Origin: Pseudoxanthomonas suwonensis
GTDB taxonomy: Bacteria > Pseudomonadota > Gammaproteobacteria > Xanthomonadales > Xanthomonadaceae
Assembly (NCBI GenBank): GCA_003240695.1
Contig: QFNC01000064.1
Location: 1-7,309 of the forward strand
Direction of reading: 5' to 3'
Length of the DNA: 7,309 nucleotides
Part shown: one piece after another, positions 1-5,583 of the stretch
Layout: each line of letters opens with the position of its first letter
How positions within the stretch are numbered: position 1 is the stretch's first letter
The notes under the pieces: generated by a model
What the model saw: the letters and a program-made list of their open reading frames with translations, nothing else
Databases searched by the model: none
Told to the model about the DNA's origin: nothing
Position numbers and translations under genes: made by a program

Positions 1-145
1 CGGCGGCCACCGCGCCCTGGGCGACATCAAGGACTCCATCACCGAGCTGCGCTACTACCGCGCCGCCGTCATGGCCCCCTCCCCCGGCCCCACCTCCGAG
101 GAGGCCCAGGCCATCGCCCGCGTGGTGGCCGAGGCGCAGGCCTGA
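1..145 (+). CDS. orn: Oligoribonuclease, C-terminal end (partial)
   Basis: The frame beginning at base 2 gives 47 residues and then TGA at 143-145. The stretch near the start, GGHRALGDIKDSITELRYYR, matches the conserved C-terminal signature of oligoribonuclease, a DEDDh-type 3'-5' exoribonuclease of the cytoplasm that degrades di- to penta-nucleotides left by RNA decay, including linear c-di-GMP products in many bacteria. His and Asp of the HRALxDI segment belong to the last catalytic motif of DEDDh exonucleases. The upstream part, with the other acidic motifs, is outside the window. The tail after the signature is Ala/Pro-rich, as expected of a divergent C-terminus. Association of orn with a downstream tRNA-His is, to my knowledge, common in actinomycetes, which supports this being chromosomal backbone rather than part of the adjacent element. 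Confidence 0.9.
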   Translation, partial: GGHRALGDIKDSITELRYYRAAVMAPSPGPTSEEAQAIARVVAEAQA

Positions 146-173
146 GCCGGCACCCCCGGCCCCGCCGCCCCGA

Positions 174-203
174 TTCGGCGCTGCGCGGGATCTCGTGTAC
201 TGT
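174..203 (+). promoter_or_regulatory. Putative promoter of tRNA-His
   Basis: TACTGT at 198-203 fits the actinobacterial -10 form TAnnnT. A weak -35, TTCGGC at 174-179, lies 18 bases upstream. The predicted transcript start near 210 would leave a 5' leader of about 38 bases before the tRNA, a usual length. It lies in the gap between the orn stop and the tRNA, where no other function is visible. The -35 match is poor, so this is a reading by eye only. Confidence 0.45.
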
Positions 204-248
204 GGACCCCGCTGCGCCACGCGGATCCGTCCGTGTGAAGCAGGCATG

Positions 249-324
249 GTGGGCGTAGCTCAGTCGGCAGAGCGTCTGGTTGTGGTCCAGAAGGTCGCGG
301 GTTCAATCCCCGTCGCTCACCCCA
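249..324 (+). tRNA. tRNA-His (GTG anticodon)
   Basis: A full cloverleaf can be folded. The acceptor stem GTGGGCG (249-255) pairs with CGCTCAC (314-320) with one G-T wobble, the anticodon loop TTGTGGT (280-286) carries anticodon GTG at 282-284, and the T arm holds GGTTCAATCCCC. The discriminator base is C321 and CCA is encoded at 322-324. G248 is the extra G-1 that pairs with C73 and marks tRNA-His, so the mature RNA probably starts at 248. The gene is intact. The degraded integrase gene downstream, in the same orientation, suggests the 3' half of this tRNA was the attachment site of an integrative element, which restored the tRNA 3' end on insertion. Confidence 0.97.
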
Positions 325-328
325 CACG

Positions 329-363
329 AAGCCCCCGGAATCCTTGCGGATTCCGGGGGCTTT
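329..363 (+). terminator. Rho-independent terminator of tRNA-His
   Basis: A perfect 15-bp inverted repeat (329-343 with 348-362) with a 4-base TTGC loop is followed by a short T-rich tail (TTTCTCGTT). It lies five bases after the encoded CCA and is a strong hairpin. It should end the tRNA transcript and insulate it from the integrase remnant. Confidence 0.9.
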
Positions 364-379
364 CTCGTTCCCTGATCGT

Positions 380-403
380 GTCCGTGGTTGCGTCCATGGT
401 TGT
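380..403 (+). repeat. Tandem 12-bp repeat beside the tRNA attachment site
   Basis: Two head-to-tail 12-base units, GTCCGTGGTTGC and GTCCATGGTTGT, match at 10 of 12 positions. They lie between the tRNA terminator and the integrase start, where tyrosine integrases and excisionases of tRNA-targeting elements commonly have arm-type binding sites. The role as an arm site is inferred from position and repeat form only. The surrounding 364-466 interval holds no other gene I can support. Confidence 0.45.
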
Positions 404-466
404 GTTCGGCACCCCGCGGGGCCGGATCGGCCGCCGCGTGAGCGACGGGACCGCGGAGAACGAGTC

Positions 467-1583
467 ATGGCAACCATGAGCACGCACGCGTCGAAGAAGG
501 GCGTGACCACCTTCCGGGTGGGCTACTACGAGGGCGGCCGCTTCCGGCAAGTGCCGGCCATGCTCTCCGAGACGGGGTCGCGCCGCATCAAGGCGATCAT
601 CGAGGACCCCACCCAGGGCCCGGACGTCGCCCGCCGCCTGCTCGAGGCCCACGCCGTCCGCTGCAGCGAGGGCACCCTGGTCGGCTACCGCCGCGAGGTC
701 GCTCGCACCTTCCTCCCCCGCCTCGGGCAGCTGCCCGTCACCGCGATCGGCCGGCCCGCCGTCCAGGACTGGATCCACTGGCAGATGACCCAGCCCACCG
801 CGCGATCGCGGGCCGCGGCCGAGCGCGCGGCACGGGCACACCGCCGCCGCCGCTGGAGCCGGTGTCCCCGAAGACGGTGCGCAACACCCACTCGCTGCTG
901 TCCTCGATCCTCTACCTGACCATGCAGGACGGGCTGATTCCCACCAACCCAGCGCACGGGCAGGACCTTCCGGCCGACGACGTCGAGGAGGAGAAGGACA
1001 TCTTCACCCGCCCCGAGTAGGACCGCTTCCACCGGGCCATGACCCCGCGCTTCCAGCCGCTGCTGGCCCTGCTGATCACCTCCGGCGCCTGCTGGGGCGA
1101 GGCCACCGCCCTGCAGGTCCGCGACCTCGACGTCGCTGCCAGCGTCATCCACGTGCGCCGGGCCTGGAAGAAGGGCGCCCAGGGCGTGGCCCTCGGCGTC
1201 TCGAAGACCCAGCGCGGCCGCCGCGCGATCATGCTCCCCGACCACGTCGTGGCCATGCTCACTCCGCTCGCCGCCGGCCGACCCCCCGAGGACTTCCTCC
1301 TGGCCTCCCCACCGGCCGCGTCATCCACCGCACGAACTTCGTCGAGCGCCACTGGAAGCCCGCACTCGCGGCCGCAGGCATCACGAAGGACCTCTCACCG
1401 CACTCAGCGCGGCACACATTCGCCTCGTGGGCGCTGATGGAGGGGGTGGCCCCGCAGATCGTGCAGCACCGCCTCGGACACGAGCCGCTCGAGACCACGT
1501 CGCGGCGGTACGCGCACCTGCTCCTGGACACCCAGCGCGCCGCGGTCGACGCGATCGGCTGGCGGCCCGCCCCCGGCCCCTGA
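467..1583 (+). pseudogene. int: Tyrosine site-specific integrase, inactivated (frameshifts, stop, catalytic Arg lost)
   Basis: Three frames must be joined to read a phage/ICE-type tyrosine recombinase of about 370 residues. The start is ATG 467, with GGAG at 455-458 eight bases upstream. Reading frame 2 gives the N-terminal arm-binding and core-binding domains until about 835-850, where the frame must shift. Frame 1 then carries the core-binding domain and early catalytic domain, and a one-base deletion in the C run at 1307-1310 moves the rest to frame 3 up to TGA 1581-1583. Catalytic features seen are the Lys in KTQRGRR, HSAR (HxxR box, 1401-1412), LGHE (His 1479-1481) and the nucleophile Tyr at 1509-1511 in RRYAHL. 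Two further lesions are present: TAG at 1018-1020 where CAG (Gln) is likely ancestral, and Cys (TGC, 1090-1092) in SGACWGEATAL where the family has the first catalytic Arg. Position next to tRNA-His and same orientation fit integration at that gene. The family call is secure and loss of function is almost certain. Confidence 0.9.
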
Positions 1584-1598
1584 CCCACCTAGTGCAGC

Positions 1599-1639
1599 GA
1601 GAGGCCCCGCCCAGCTGGCAGCTGGATGGGGCCTCTCTT
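1599..1639. terminator. Two-tier hairpin between convergent genes
   Basis: GAGAGGCCCC (1599-1608) pairs with GGGGCCTCTC (1628-1637). Inside it CCAGCT (1611-1616) pairs with AGCTGG (1620-1625) around a 3-base loop, giving 10 + 6 bp separated by a 2-by-2 internal loop. The T tract after it is weak (TTGCGCTTCCC). It lies 15 bases after the integrase stop and downstream of the oppositely oriented gene ending at 1684, so it probably terminates both transcripts. Confidence 0.8.
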
Positions 1640-1683
1640 GCGCTTCCCTTCGCGACCTCCACGCTCCCCAGGAGACGGACACG

Positions 1684-1954
1684 TCAAGCGGCCGGCGCCC
1701 GCACCGCGCGCTCGCAGGTCTGCCGAGCCTCCCGGGCGCACCGAGTGATCACCGGGTACGCGGTGATCGCGGCCGGGTCCTTGGCGAGCGTGGCCACGCC
1801 CATCGTCAACGCCGTCCCGCGCAGCCCGACCAGGTGCTCCGCGGCCCGGTCCTGCGCTGCCCCGTACCGCCACCGCCGCCCCCCACAGCTGCAGCACCAT
1901 GTGGTCACGCACGGACAGGTGGCGGGCGCTCGCGGGGGTCTGGGTGGTGGTCAT
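1684..1954 (-). pseudogene. Small DUF3263-like protein, frameshifted
   Basis: ATG at 1954 opens a frame that becomes low-complexity after about 28 residues, while a second frame from about 1875 down to TGA at 1684-1686 reads as protein. Removing one G from the G6 run in TGGGGGGCGG (minus strand) joins them into about 90 residues. The joined product has LSVRDHMVLQLWGRRWRYGA, then a Gly-x3-Thr element, LAKDPAAITAYP and a basic Arg-rich end. That spacing (W-x-Y-G-A, Gly-x3-Thr, Leu-x3-Pro-x-Ala, Pro, Arg-Arg) resembles the small helical DUF3263 proteins of actinobacteria, which are often near phage and integrase genes; their function is unknown. It starts 31 bases after the immA remnant and was probably co-transcribed with it. 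No clear ribosome site is visible. The family call is tentative, and a sequencing error in the G run cannot be excluded. Confidence 0.5.
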
Positions 1955-1984
1955 GCCTGGACGGTACGGGCAGGGGTGGACCCG

Positions 1985-2397
1985 TTAGGGGGTCTCGCGG
2001 TGCTCGGGGAGCCGGGCGGCGAGGTCGTCGCGCTCGGCCCGGTTGAGTCCGCCGAGCCGGTCGGTGAGCACGAGGGGGTCACCCACAGCTCGTCGGCAAA
2101 CTCGTCCAGGCTCATGGCCCAGGGCAGGGCGACCACGAGCTGCTCGTGCGTAATCAGACGTCGTGCGGTGATCGCGCGCACCGCGTGTTCGACGGCGGCC
2201 GGTTGACAGCCGCGGTGGCCGTGCTCGAGGCGGACGAGCTCGTGGGTGAGCACGCACCGCCGCTCGACCTGGGACATGCGCGGGTCGAGCCACACGATGT
2301 CTACGCCGTTCATGGCAGCCGGTGCTGCGGCGTGCGGGCGGGCCCACACAACGACGACATGGCTCAGCGCGCGCAGTGCCCTCCAAGGGTGGAACAT
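1985..2397 (-). pseudogene. ImmA/IrrE-family metallopeptidase, frameshifted and zinc motif altered
   Basis: From ATG 2397 the protein reads HPWRALRALSH, then DIVWLDPRMSQVERRCVLTH, matching the actinobacterial ImmA/IrrE-type proteins (PF06114) found in integrative elements. These are zinc peptidases that, in characterised cases such as ICEBs1, cleave the element's XRE repressor to induce it. The zinc motif should be HExxH but here reads HELVR, so the second zinc-binding His is replaced by Arg (CGC). The following EHGHRGCQP, the paired helices and the C-terminal FADELWV are typical. After ADELWVT the frame is lost; restoring one base before ACCCC near 2087 gives DPLVLTDRLGGLNRAERDDL and a stop TAA at 1985-1987. 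Usual family length is about 130-150 residues, and the repaired protein is about 138. Two independent lesions make loss of peptidase activity very likely. Its presumed substrate would be the XRE regulator encoded at 6181-5573 or a lost relative. Confidence 0.82.
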
Positions 2398-2403
2398 GTG
2401 ACG

Positions 2404-2409
2404 AAGATA
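2404..2409 (-). promoter_or_regulatory. Putative -10 of a leaderless immA transcript
   Basis: On the minus strand TATCTT (2409-2404) matches the TAnnnT -10 form and ends 7 bases before the ATG at 2397. That would place the transcript start at or next to the start codon, as in leaderless actinobacterial mRNAs. No ribosome site is present upstream of that ATG, which agrees. No good -35 is seen. A GGACAC sequence (plus strand 2421-2426), one base short of the repeat found upstream of the XRE gene, lies just upstream. Confidence 0.35.
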
Positions 2410-2411
2410 GG

Positions 2412-2460
2412 CCCCTGAAGGGACACGTTATGGAGGTCCTCAGATGTTGAGCTTCAGGGG
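2412..2460. repeat. 9-bp inverted repeat spanning the end of the operon
   Basis: CCCCTGAAG (2412-2420) is exactly complementary to CTTCAGGGG (2452-2460), with 31 bases between. The right arm lies inside the last codons of the 383-aa gene and the stop (2440-2442) is in the loop. It could form a weak terminator-like structure for the minus-strand operon but has no T tract, so a terminator role is uncertain. Confidence 0.35.
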
Positions 2461-3591
2461 TGCGTGACCGAGGGGCCCGAGTGTCATGGGCTTCGAGATC
2501 TGGAGGCGGTTGGACTCCCTATTCACCTCCCCTTGAACCACCAACGTCTCATGGTTGGCGAACCACTTCAGCGCGCGGTCGATCGCGGCCTTGCCGAGCA
2601 AAGGTACATAAATCTCGGCCGGGCGACTGTGCCGGATTGTGTCGATAGCCAATGAGCCAAAACTGCGACTTGCATCATGCCGCAGAAGAACCATCACGCC
2701 GGAGAATGTCTCTACTTTAGACGTAGGGGTCTTTTTAAATGAACGAGCGACCTGCGAAAGAAGTCCGGCGGCACCACTGGGTAATTGGAATTCACTTCGT
2801 ACTGATGGCCGCCCCAAGGAGGGGTGCTCGGACCAGAGGAACTTGGCGTCGAATTGTTTAACTGCCCGCTGGCTGACCACGTCGTGGAGGGAGCTCACGA
2901 GCTCCCTGCTGACACCCTGCATGACGAGCTCTGCGACCTTGCTCGGGCCGGGGGCCTTCTCCGGCCGCAGGACCTCAGTCCAGAGTGCATCAAGGGATTC
3001 AGCCATGGTACGCGTGGCCCGCCGCGCCGGTGATTCCATGGTTGCGTGGAACACATGATCATCAGCCCACTGCCGCAACTCGGGCTGGGTCTCGGCCCCA
3101 GACCCCGCCTCGGTCGCTACCGGCACCATGAGGGGCACGATATAGGACCCCTCCTTGGTCTGGCCGAAACGCGCGTCCTGCAGAATCCGGTCCCCAGGAT
3201 CAGAGTACCCGCTGCCGATCACGGCCTTGGGAGCGCGCGAAGTTGTCGCACTAGAGCGCAGGATCTGCCGGGCTGTTTTGAACAGATTCACTCCAGCCTC
3301 AACGGGGACGGTATGGGTCCAGTCAGGGCCATCTACACGGAACTCGGTCACGTCATACCGGTAGCGTGCAACTCGTTCTTCAAGGGCGGAGATAGGCCCC
3401 CCGACCGCTGTCGCAACGCGTGCCAGAACGTCCGCCCATTCCACCTTTTCAGGGGTGAGGGAGTAGGGCAGACCGACTCGCCGCCCGTCTTTGTTGGCCC
3501 ACATCTCCCCGACACTGCCCGCGCCCACACACGACCAGCCGGAGGTCTGCATGAGGGAAACGAGGTCAAGGCGTGCCGTTGCCTCCATCAT
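2440..3591 (-). CDS. Unrecognised 383-aa protein, last gene of the HIRAN/nuclease operon
   Basis: I do not recognise a characterised family. ATG 3591 is chosen because GGAGGT (minus strand 3601-3596) lies four bases upstream; ATG 3588 is nearly as good, and GTG 3597 would sit almost on the ribosome site. The first 26 bases overlap the end of the upstream DUF4365-like gene, so translation is probably coupled. The protein is soluble-looking, with no signal peptide or membrane segment. It opens with a short domain (SLMQTSGW, then a DGRRVGLPY segment), followed by a mixed alpha/beta core containing SSATTSRAP, GSGYSDPGDRI and ARFGQTKEGSYIVPLMVPV around residues 115-160. A helical middle part contains RTMAESLDAL and GVSRELVSSL. 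A C-terminal strand-rich part ends VVQGEVNRESNRLQISKP, which could be a small beta barrel. It has 9 of its first 60 residues acidic or basic around Trp-rich turns but no obvious nuclease, ATPase or protease motif. Base composition is lower in GC than the flanks, a sign of transfer. It reads as a conserved, intact partner of unknown role. Confidence 0.85.
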   Translation of the reverse strand: MMEATARLDLVSLMQTSGWSCVGAGSVGEMWANKDGRRVGLPYSLTPEKVEWADVLARVATAVGGPISALEERVARYRYDVTEFRVDGPDWTHTVPVEAGVNLFKTARQILRSSATTSRAPKAVIGSGYSDPGDRILQDARFGQTKEGSYIVPLMVPVATEAGSGAETQPELRQWADDHVFHATMESPARRATRTMAESLDALWTEVLRPEKAPGPSKVAELVMQGVSRELVSSLHDVVSQRAVKQFDAKFLWSEHPSLGRPSVRSEFQLPSGAAGLLSQVARSFKKTPTSKVETFSGVMVLLRHDASRSFGSLAIDTIRHSRPAEIYVPLLGKAAIDRALKWFANHETLVVQGEVNRESNRLQISKPMTLGPLGHAPLKLNI

Positions 3592-4120
3592 CGCCACCTC
3601 CGTTCAGGTACCGCGCTTCCAGCTCTCGGTTCCAGTCTCGCACCGTCGCGGCCGTGAAGCGTTGATCAAAGGGAACGTAGACAGACTTCGGAGACGGTGT
3701 GGCGATGTTATCGACGCGCAGCCAGTACGCGGCCGCCTCATGCAACGTCTTGTGGTCTGCGTCGAAGTCCAACCACATGGAAGGGTCGTGCGGCACCCGC
3801 ACGACAACTAGGTACACGGGGTTGCTGTTCTTCCGCCACTTGCTGGCCCAAGACTCACTGATCGGCCATCGGATCCAAGGACCCCGCTTCATGTTCGTGA
3901 AGTCCTTAGTAGTGCACTTGACTTGGATGCGTACGCCGCCAGTCTCGAAGTCGAGCGTTCCGTCGACGGCCAAACGGTCCGAATCCGCTGGGGTCTCGGT
4001 AAAGGCCACACCGAACTGCGCGCACACGGTAGCGACGTACATGACGCCGTACCGCGCCTGGCGTTCCTTCGTATCGGCCAACGTGGCTCCCACGTCCCAG
4101 CCTGGCGCGAGCGGGCTCAC
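3566..4120 (-). CDS. DUF4365-like protein, putative PD-(D/E)xK nuclease fold
   Basis: The protein has 184 residues. The start is GTG 4120, overlapping the stop of the HIRAN gene as GTGA, so translational coupling is likely; GAGG lies about seven bases upstream. The layout fits DUF4365 (PF14280), a family predicted to have the restriction-endonuclease-like fold. An N-terminal helix with a Glu (TKERQARYGVMYVATV, about residues 17-32) is followed by a strand-rich segment with Asp53 and Asp57 (LAVDGTLDF), then IQVKCT with Gln66-x-Lys68, which matches the (D/E/Q)xK catalytic strand. A long basic and aromatic segment (KRGPWIRWPISESWASKW, residues 78-95) and the strand NPVYLVVVRVP come next. The C-terminus is a Gly/Asp-rich tail. 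If active it would cut DNA in the cytoplasm with a divalent metal. The target is unknown, and the Gln in place of Glu in QxK is tolerated in related families. It could instead be a non-catalytic nucleic-acid-binding domain. Neighbours are the membrane HIRAN protein upstream and the 383-aa protein downstream. Confidence 0.75.
   Translation of the reverse strand: MSPLAPGWDVGATLADTKERQARYGVMYVATVCAQFGVAFTETPADSDRLAVDGTLDFETGGVRIQVKCTTKDFTNMKRGPWIRWPISESWASKWRKNSNPVYLVVVRVPHDPSMWLDFDADHKTLHEAAAYWLRVDNIATPSPKSVYVPFDQRFTAATVRDWNRELEARYLNGGGDDGGNGTP
3596..3601 (-). promoter_or_regulatory. Ribosome-binding site deciding the start of the 383-aa gene
   Basis: GGAGGT on the minus strand is the only strong Shine-Dalgarno match near this start and lies inside the coding end of the preceding gene. 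It favours ATG 3591 or 3588 over GTG 3597, and suggests the last protein is made at a rate set by its own site as well as by coupling. Confidence 0.65.
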
Positions 4121-5583
4121 GCGTCGCCCTCGTCCCCGTCCTGGTTCTCTTCGCCGACGCCGCCCCGCTCCCGGGCCTGCCGGTCACGGGCCAGCTCGGA
4201 GTCGGGGCGGGCTACGAGGTCGGCATTCCCATGGCTTGGGGCGGCTTCGAGTGCGGCCCTGGATCGCTCTGCTTCGAGCGCGGAAGCCTTCCGCAGCTGG
4301 TCGGGGCCAGAAATGAGGGCCAGGAGGAGCGCGAAGAGGGTTAGTAGTGGGCCAATGCCGGGGATACTGGCAAGGAGGAGACCGAGGATAGCGAGGCCAG
4401 CGATCAAGAGCCACGCGGTTCGTCGGGGGTGCTTGCCGGCGCTGGAGCGGTCGCGGTCGTCGACGAAGACCTCCTTGCCCTTGACGGTGTAGTAGATCGG
4501 GGTGTGTGGCCCCGTTCCGATGCCGAGCCGGGTGACCTCGCCGCTGAGAGGGACGGGAGTCGGGTTGGCAGGGGGCTGGGGCTTGCCCGGCTTCTTCTCC
4601 GCGCTTGGGGTGGAGGGGCTCGGCGTCGTGTCCAGCTCGGCTGGAGACGTGGAAACGAACCGCTGGTCGAGTTGGTCGCGCAGCCGGGCGGCGGAGTGAC
4701 TGCCCATGGTCCGGGATCGGCCCTTCGTCTTGGGCTCGCCCTGGTAGGCGTCAGGCACCTCGTAGGAGTGAGCCTCGGGCACCAGATGGGGGAACAGGGG
4801 CATCTCACGCAGCCACTCGTCCGACAGCTCCGTGGACTTCGCGCCCTTGATGGTGAGCTCGGCTGCGAGCCCGGAACCGGTGATGGTCCCCCAGACGCCC
4901 ACGACTCGCCCCATACCCTCGGCGTGCTCGATCACGGGGAGGTAGTGAGCCGACGTCGCCGCGGTGAGCTCGCCGCCCTTCTCCCCGTCGAGGCGGACCT
5001 CCACGGTGCGCCGCACATTCCCGTTGCGCAGCATCGACTCGGCCTTGTGGAGCGTGAGCATCACCGGCCCCTTGCCGGACTTCGGCACGTACTCGAAGAG
5101 ATGCTCGAAGTGCTGGTCTTCCTTCACGACCTGGTACGTCTGCCGCCCATAGGGCAGCGCAGACGTCGTGGCCGGGTATCCCGAGTTCAGCGGAGTGAGC
5201 CACTCCGGTTCGGGGAGACCCACACGTACGTTGAGCTCCGCCTCTCCGTTGAACCCGACGTAGGCGTAGATCCGCGCGTTCGTGCGCAGAACAGCACCGG
5301 AAGCCACCACACGCTTGACCGGCAGGTGGTAGTCGGCAGCGAGTTCCCGTGAGAGATAGCCAATCACACGCCCCTTGGCGCGCACAGACACCGCCCGCCG
5401 GTCGTACGGGTTATCCGGCTCGGGCACGACCTCCACGGGCACGGTAGCTTCCACAGGAGCTCCGTCCGCGGGGAGCCGCGGCAACACTCGCAGTATCGCC
5501 TCCCGGTATGCGAACTCACCTACGAGCTCCACTCCGTTGTACCCGCCATGCGGCAGTTCATAGTGTGCCTTCTCAGCCATCAT
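4117..5583 (-). CDS. HIRAN-domain protein with C-terminal membrane hairpin
   Basis: The protein has 488 residues. The tandem ATG codons 5583 and 5580 follow a GAGGGGGG ribosome site, and the start overlaps the TGA of the XRE gene (5573-5575) within ATGATGGCTGA, so the two are translationally coupled. Residues about 17-95 match HIRAN (PF08797): VELVGEFAYREAIL, then VPEPDNPYDRRAVSV and VIGYLSRELAADY. HIRAN binds DNA ends or damaged DNA in HLTF/Rad5 and recurs in bacterial conserved neighbourhoods. Residues about 165-265 form a second strand-rich domain (VEVRLDGEKGGELTAATSAHY, WGTITGSGLAAELTI). A Pro/Ser-rich linker covers about 312-345, and IYYTVKGKEVFVDD forms a short strand pair. Two hydrophobic helices follow, about 391-407 and 412-426, separated by PGIG, so the protein should be held at the membrane by a hairpin with both ends in the cytoplasm. 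The last 36 residues carry the C-terminal module shared with the XRE protein. There is no signal peptide and no helicase or nuclease motif. HIRAN assignment is good; a sensor or anchor role is inference. Confidence 0.85.
   Translation of the reverse strand: MMAEKAHYELPHGGYNGVELVGEFAYREAILRVLPRLPADGAPVEATVPVEVVPEPDNPYDRRAVSVRAKGRVIGYLSRELAADYHLPVKRVVASGAVLRTNARIYAYVGFNGEAELNVRVGLPEPEWLTPLNSGYPATTSALPYGRQTYQVVKEDQHFEHLFEYVPKSGKGPVMLTLHKAESMLRNGNVRRTVEVRLDGEKGGELTAATSAHYLPVIEHAEGMGRVVGVWGTITGSGLAAELTIKGAKSTELSDEWLREMPLFPHLVPEAHSYEVPDAYQGEPKTKGRSRTMGSHSAARLRDQLDQRFVSTSPAELDTTPSPSTPSAEKKPGKPQPPANPTPVPLSGEVTRLGIGTGPHTPIYYTVKGKEVFVDDRDRSSAGKHPRRTAWLLIAGLAILGLLLASIPGIGPLLTLFALLLALISGPDQLRKASALEAERSRAALEAAPSHGNADLVARPDSELARDRQARERGGVGEENQDGDEGDA
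4138..4227 (-). repeat. Shared C-terminal module, copy in the HIRAN gene
   Basis: This stretch encodes HIRAN-protein residues 453-482 and aligns without gaps to 5597-5686 in the XRE gene, in the same strand and frame. By hand 20 of 30 residues are identical, with the core ELxRDRQARE followed by GxVGxExQD, and about 69 of 90 bases match, including a perfect 16-base run. Conservation of residues over silent positions suggests a selected protein module, derived by duplication or gene conversion. Confidence 0.8.

Noticed and set aside
285..324. Second copy of the tRNA-His 3' end (attR) elsewhere in the window
   Set aside because: I looked for the TTCAATCCCC and CGCTCACCCCA strings on both strands and found none, so no attR is annotated.
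195..479. Plus-strand open frame running through the tRNA
   Set aside because: It covers the tRNA-His and its terminator, so it is incidental.
2412..2460. Inverted repeat as an attachment core or IS scar
   Set aside because: There is no target duplication or transposase nearby, and one arm lies inside an intact coding end, so only a neutral repeat is annotated.
3046..3657. Plus-strand open frame of about 200 codons
   Set aside because: Antisense to the 383-aa gene, no ribosome site and low-complexity product.
4429..5352. Long plus-strand open frame of 307 codons
   Set aside because: It is antisense to the HIRAN gene. Its product is Arg/Gly/His-rich with no recognisable domain, as expected of a shadow frame in GC-rich DNA, while the minus strand shows clear HIRAN motifs.
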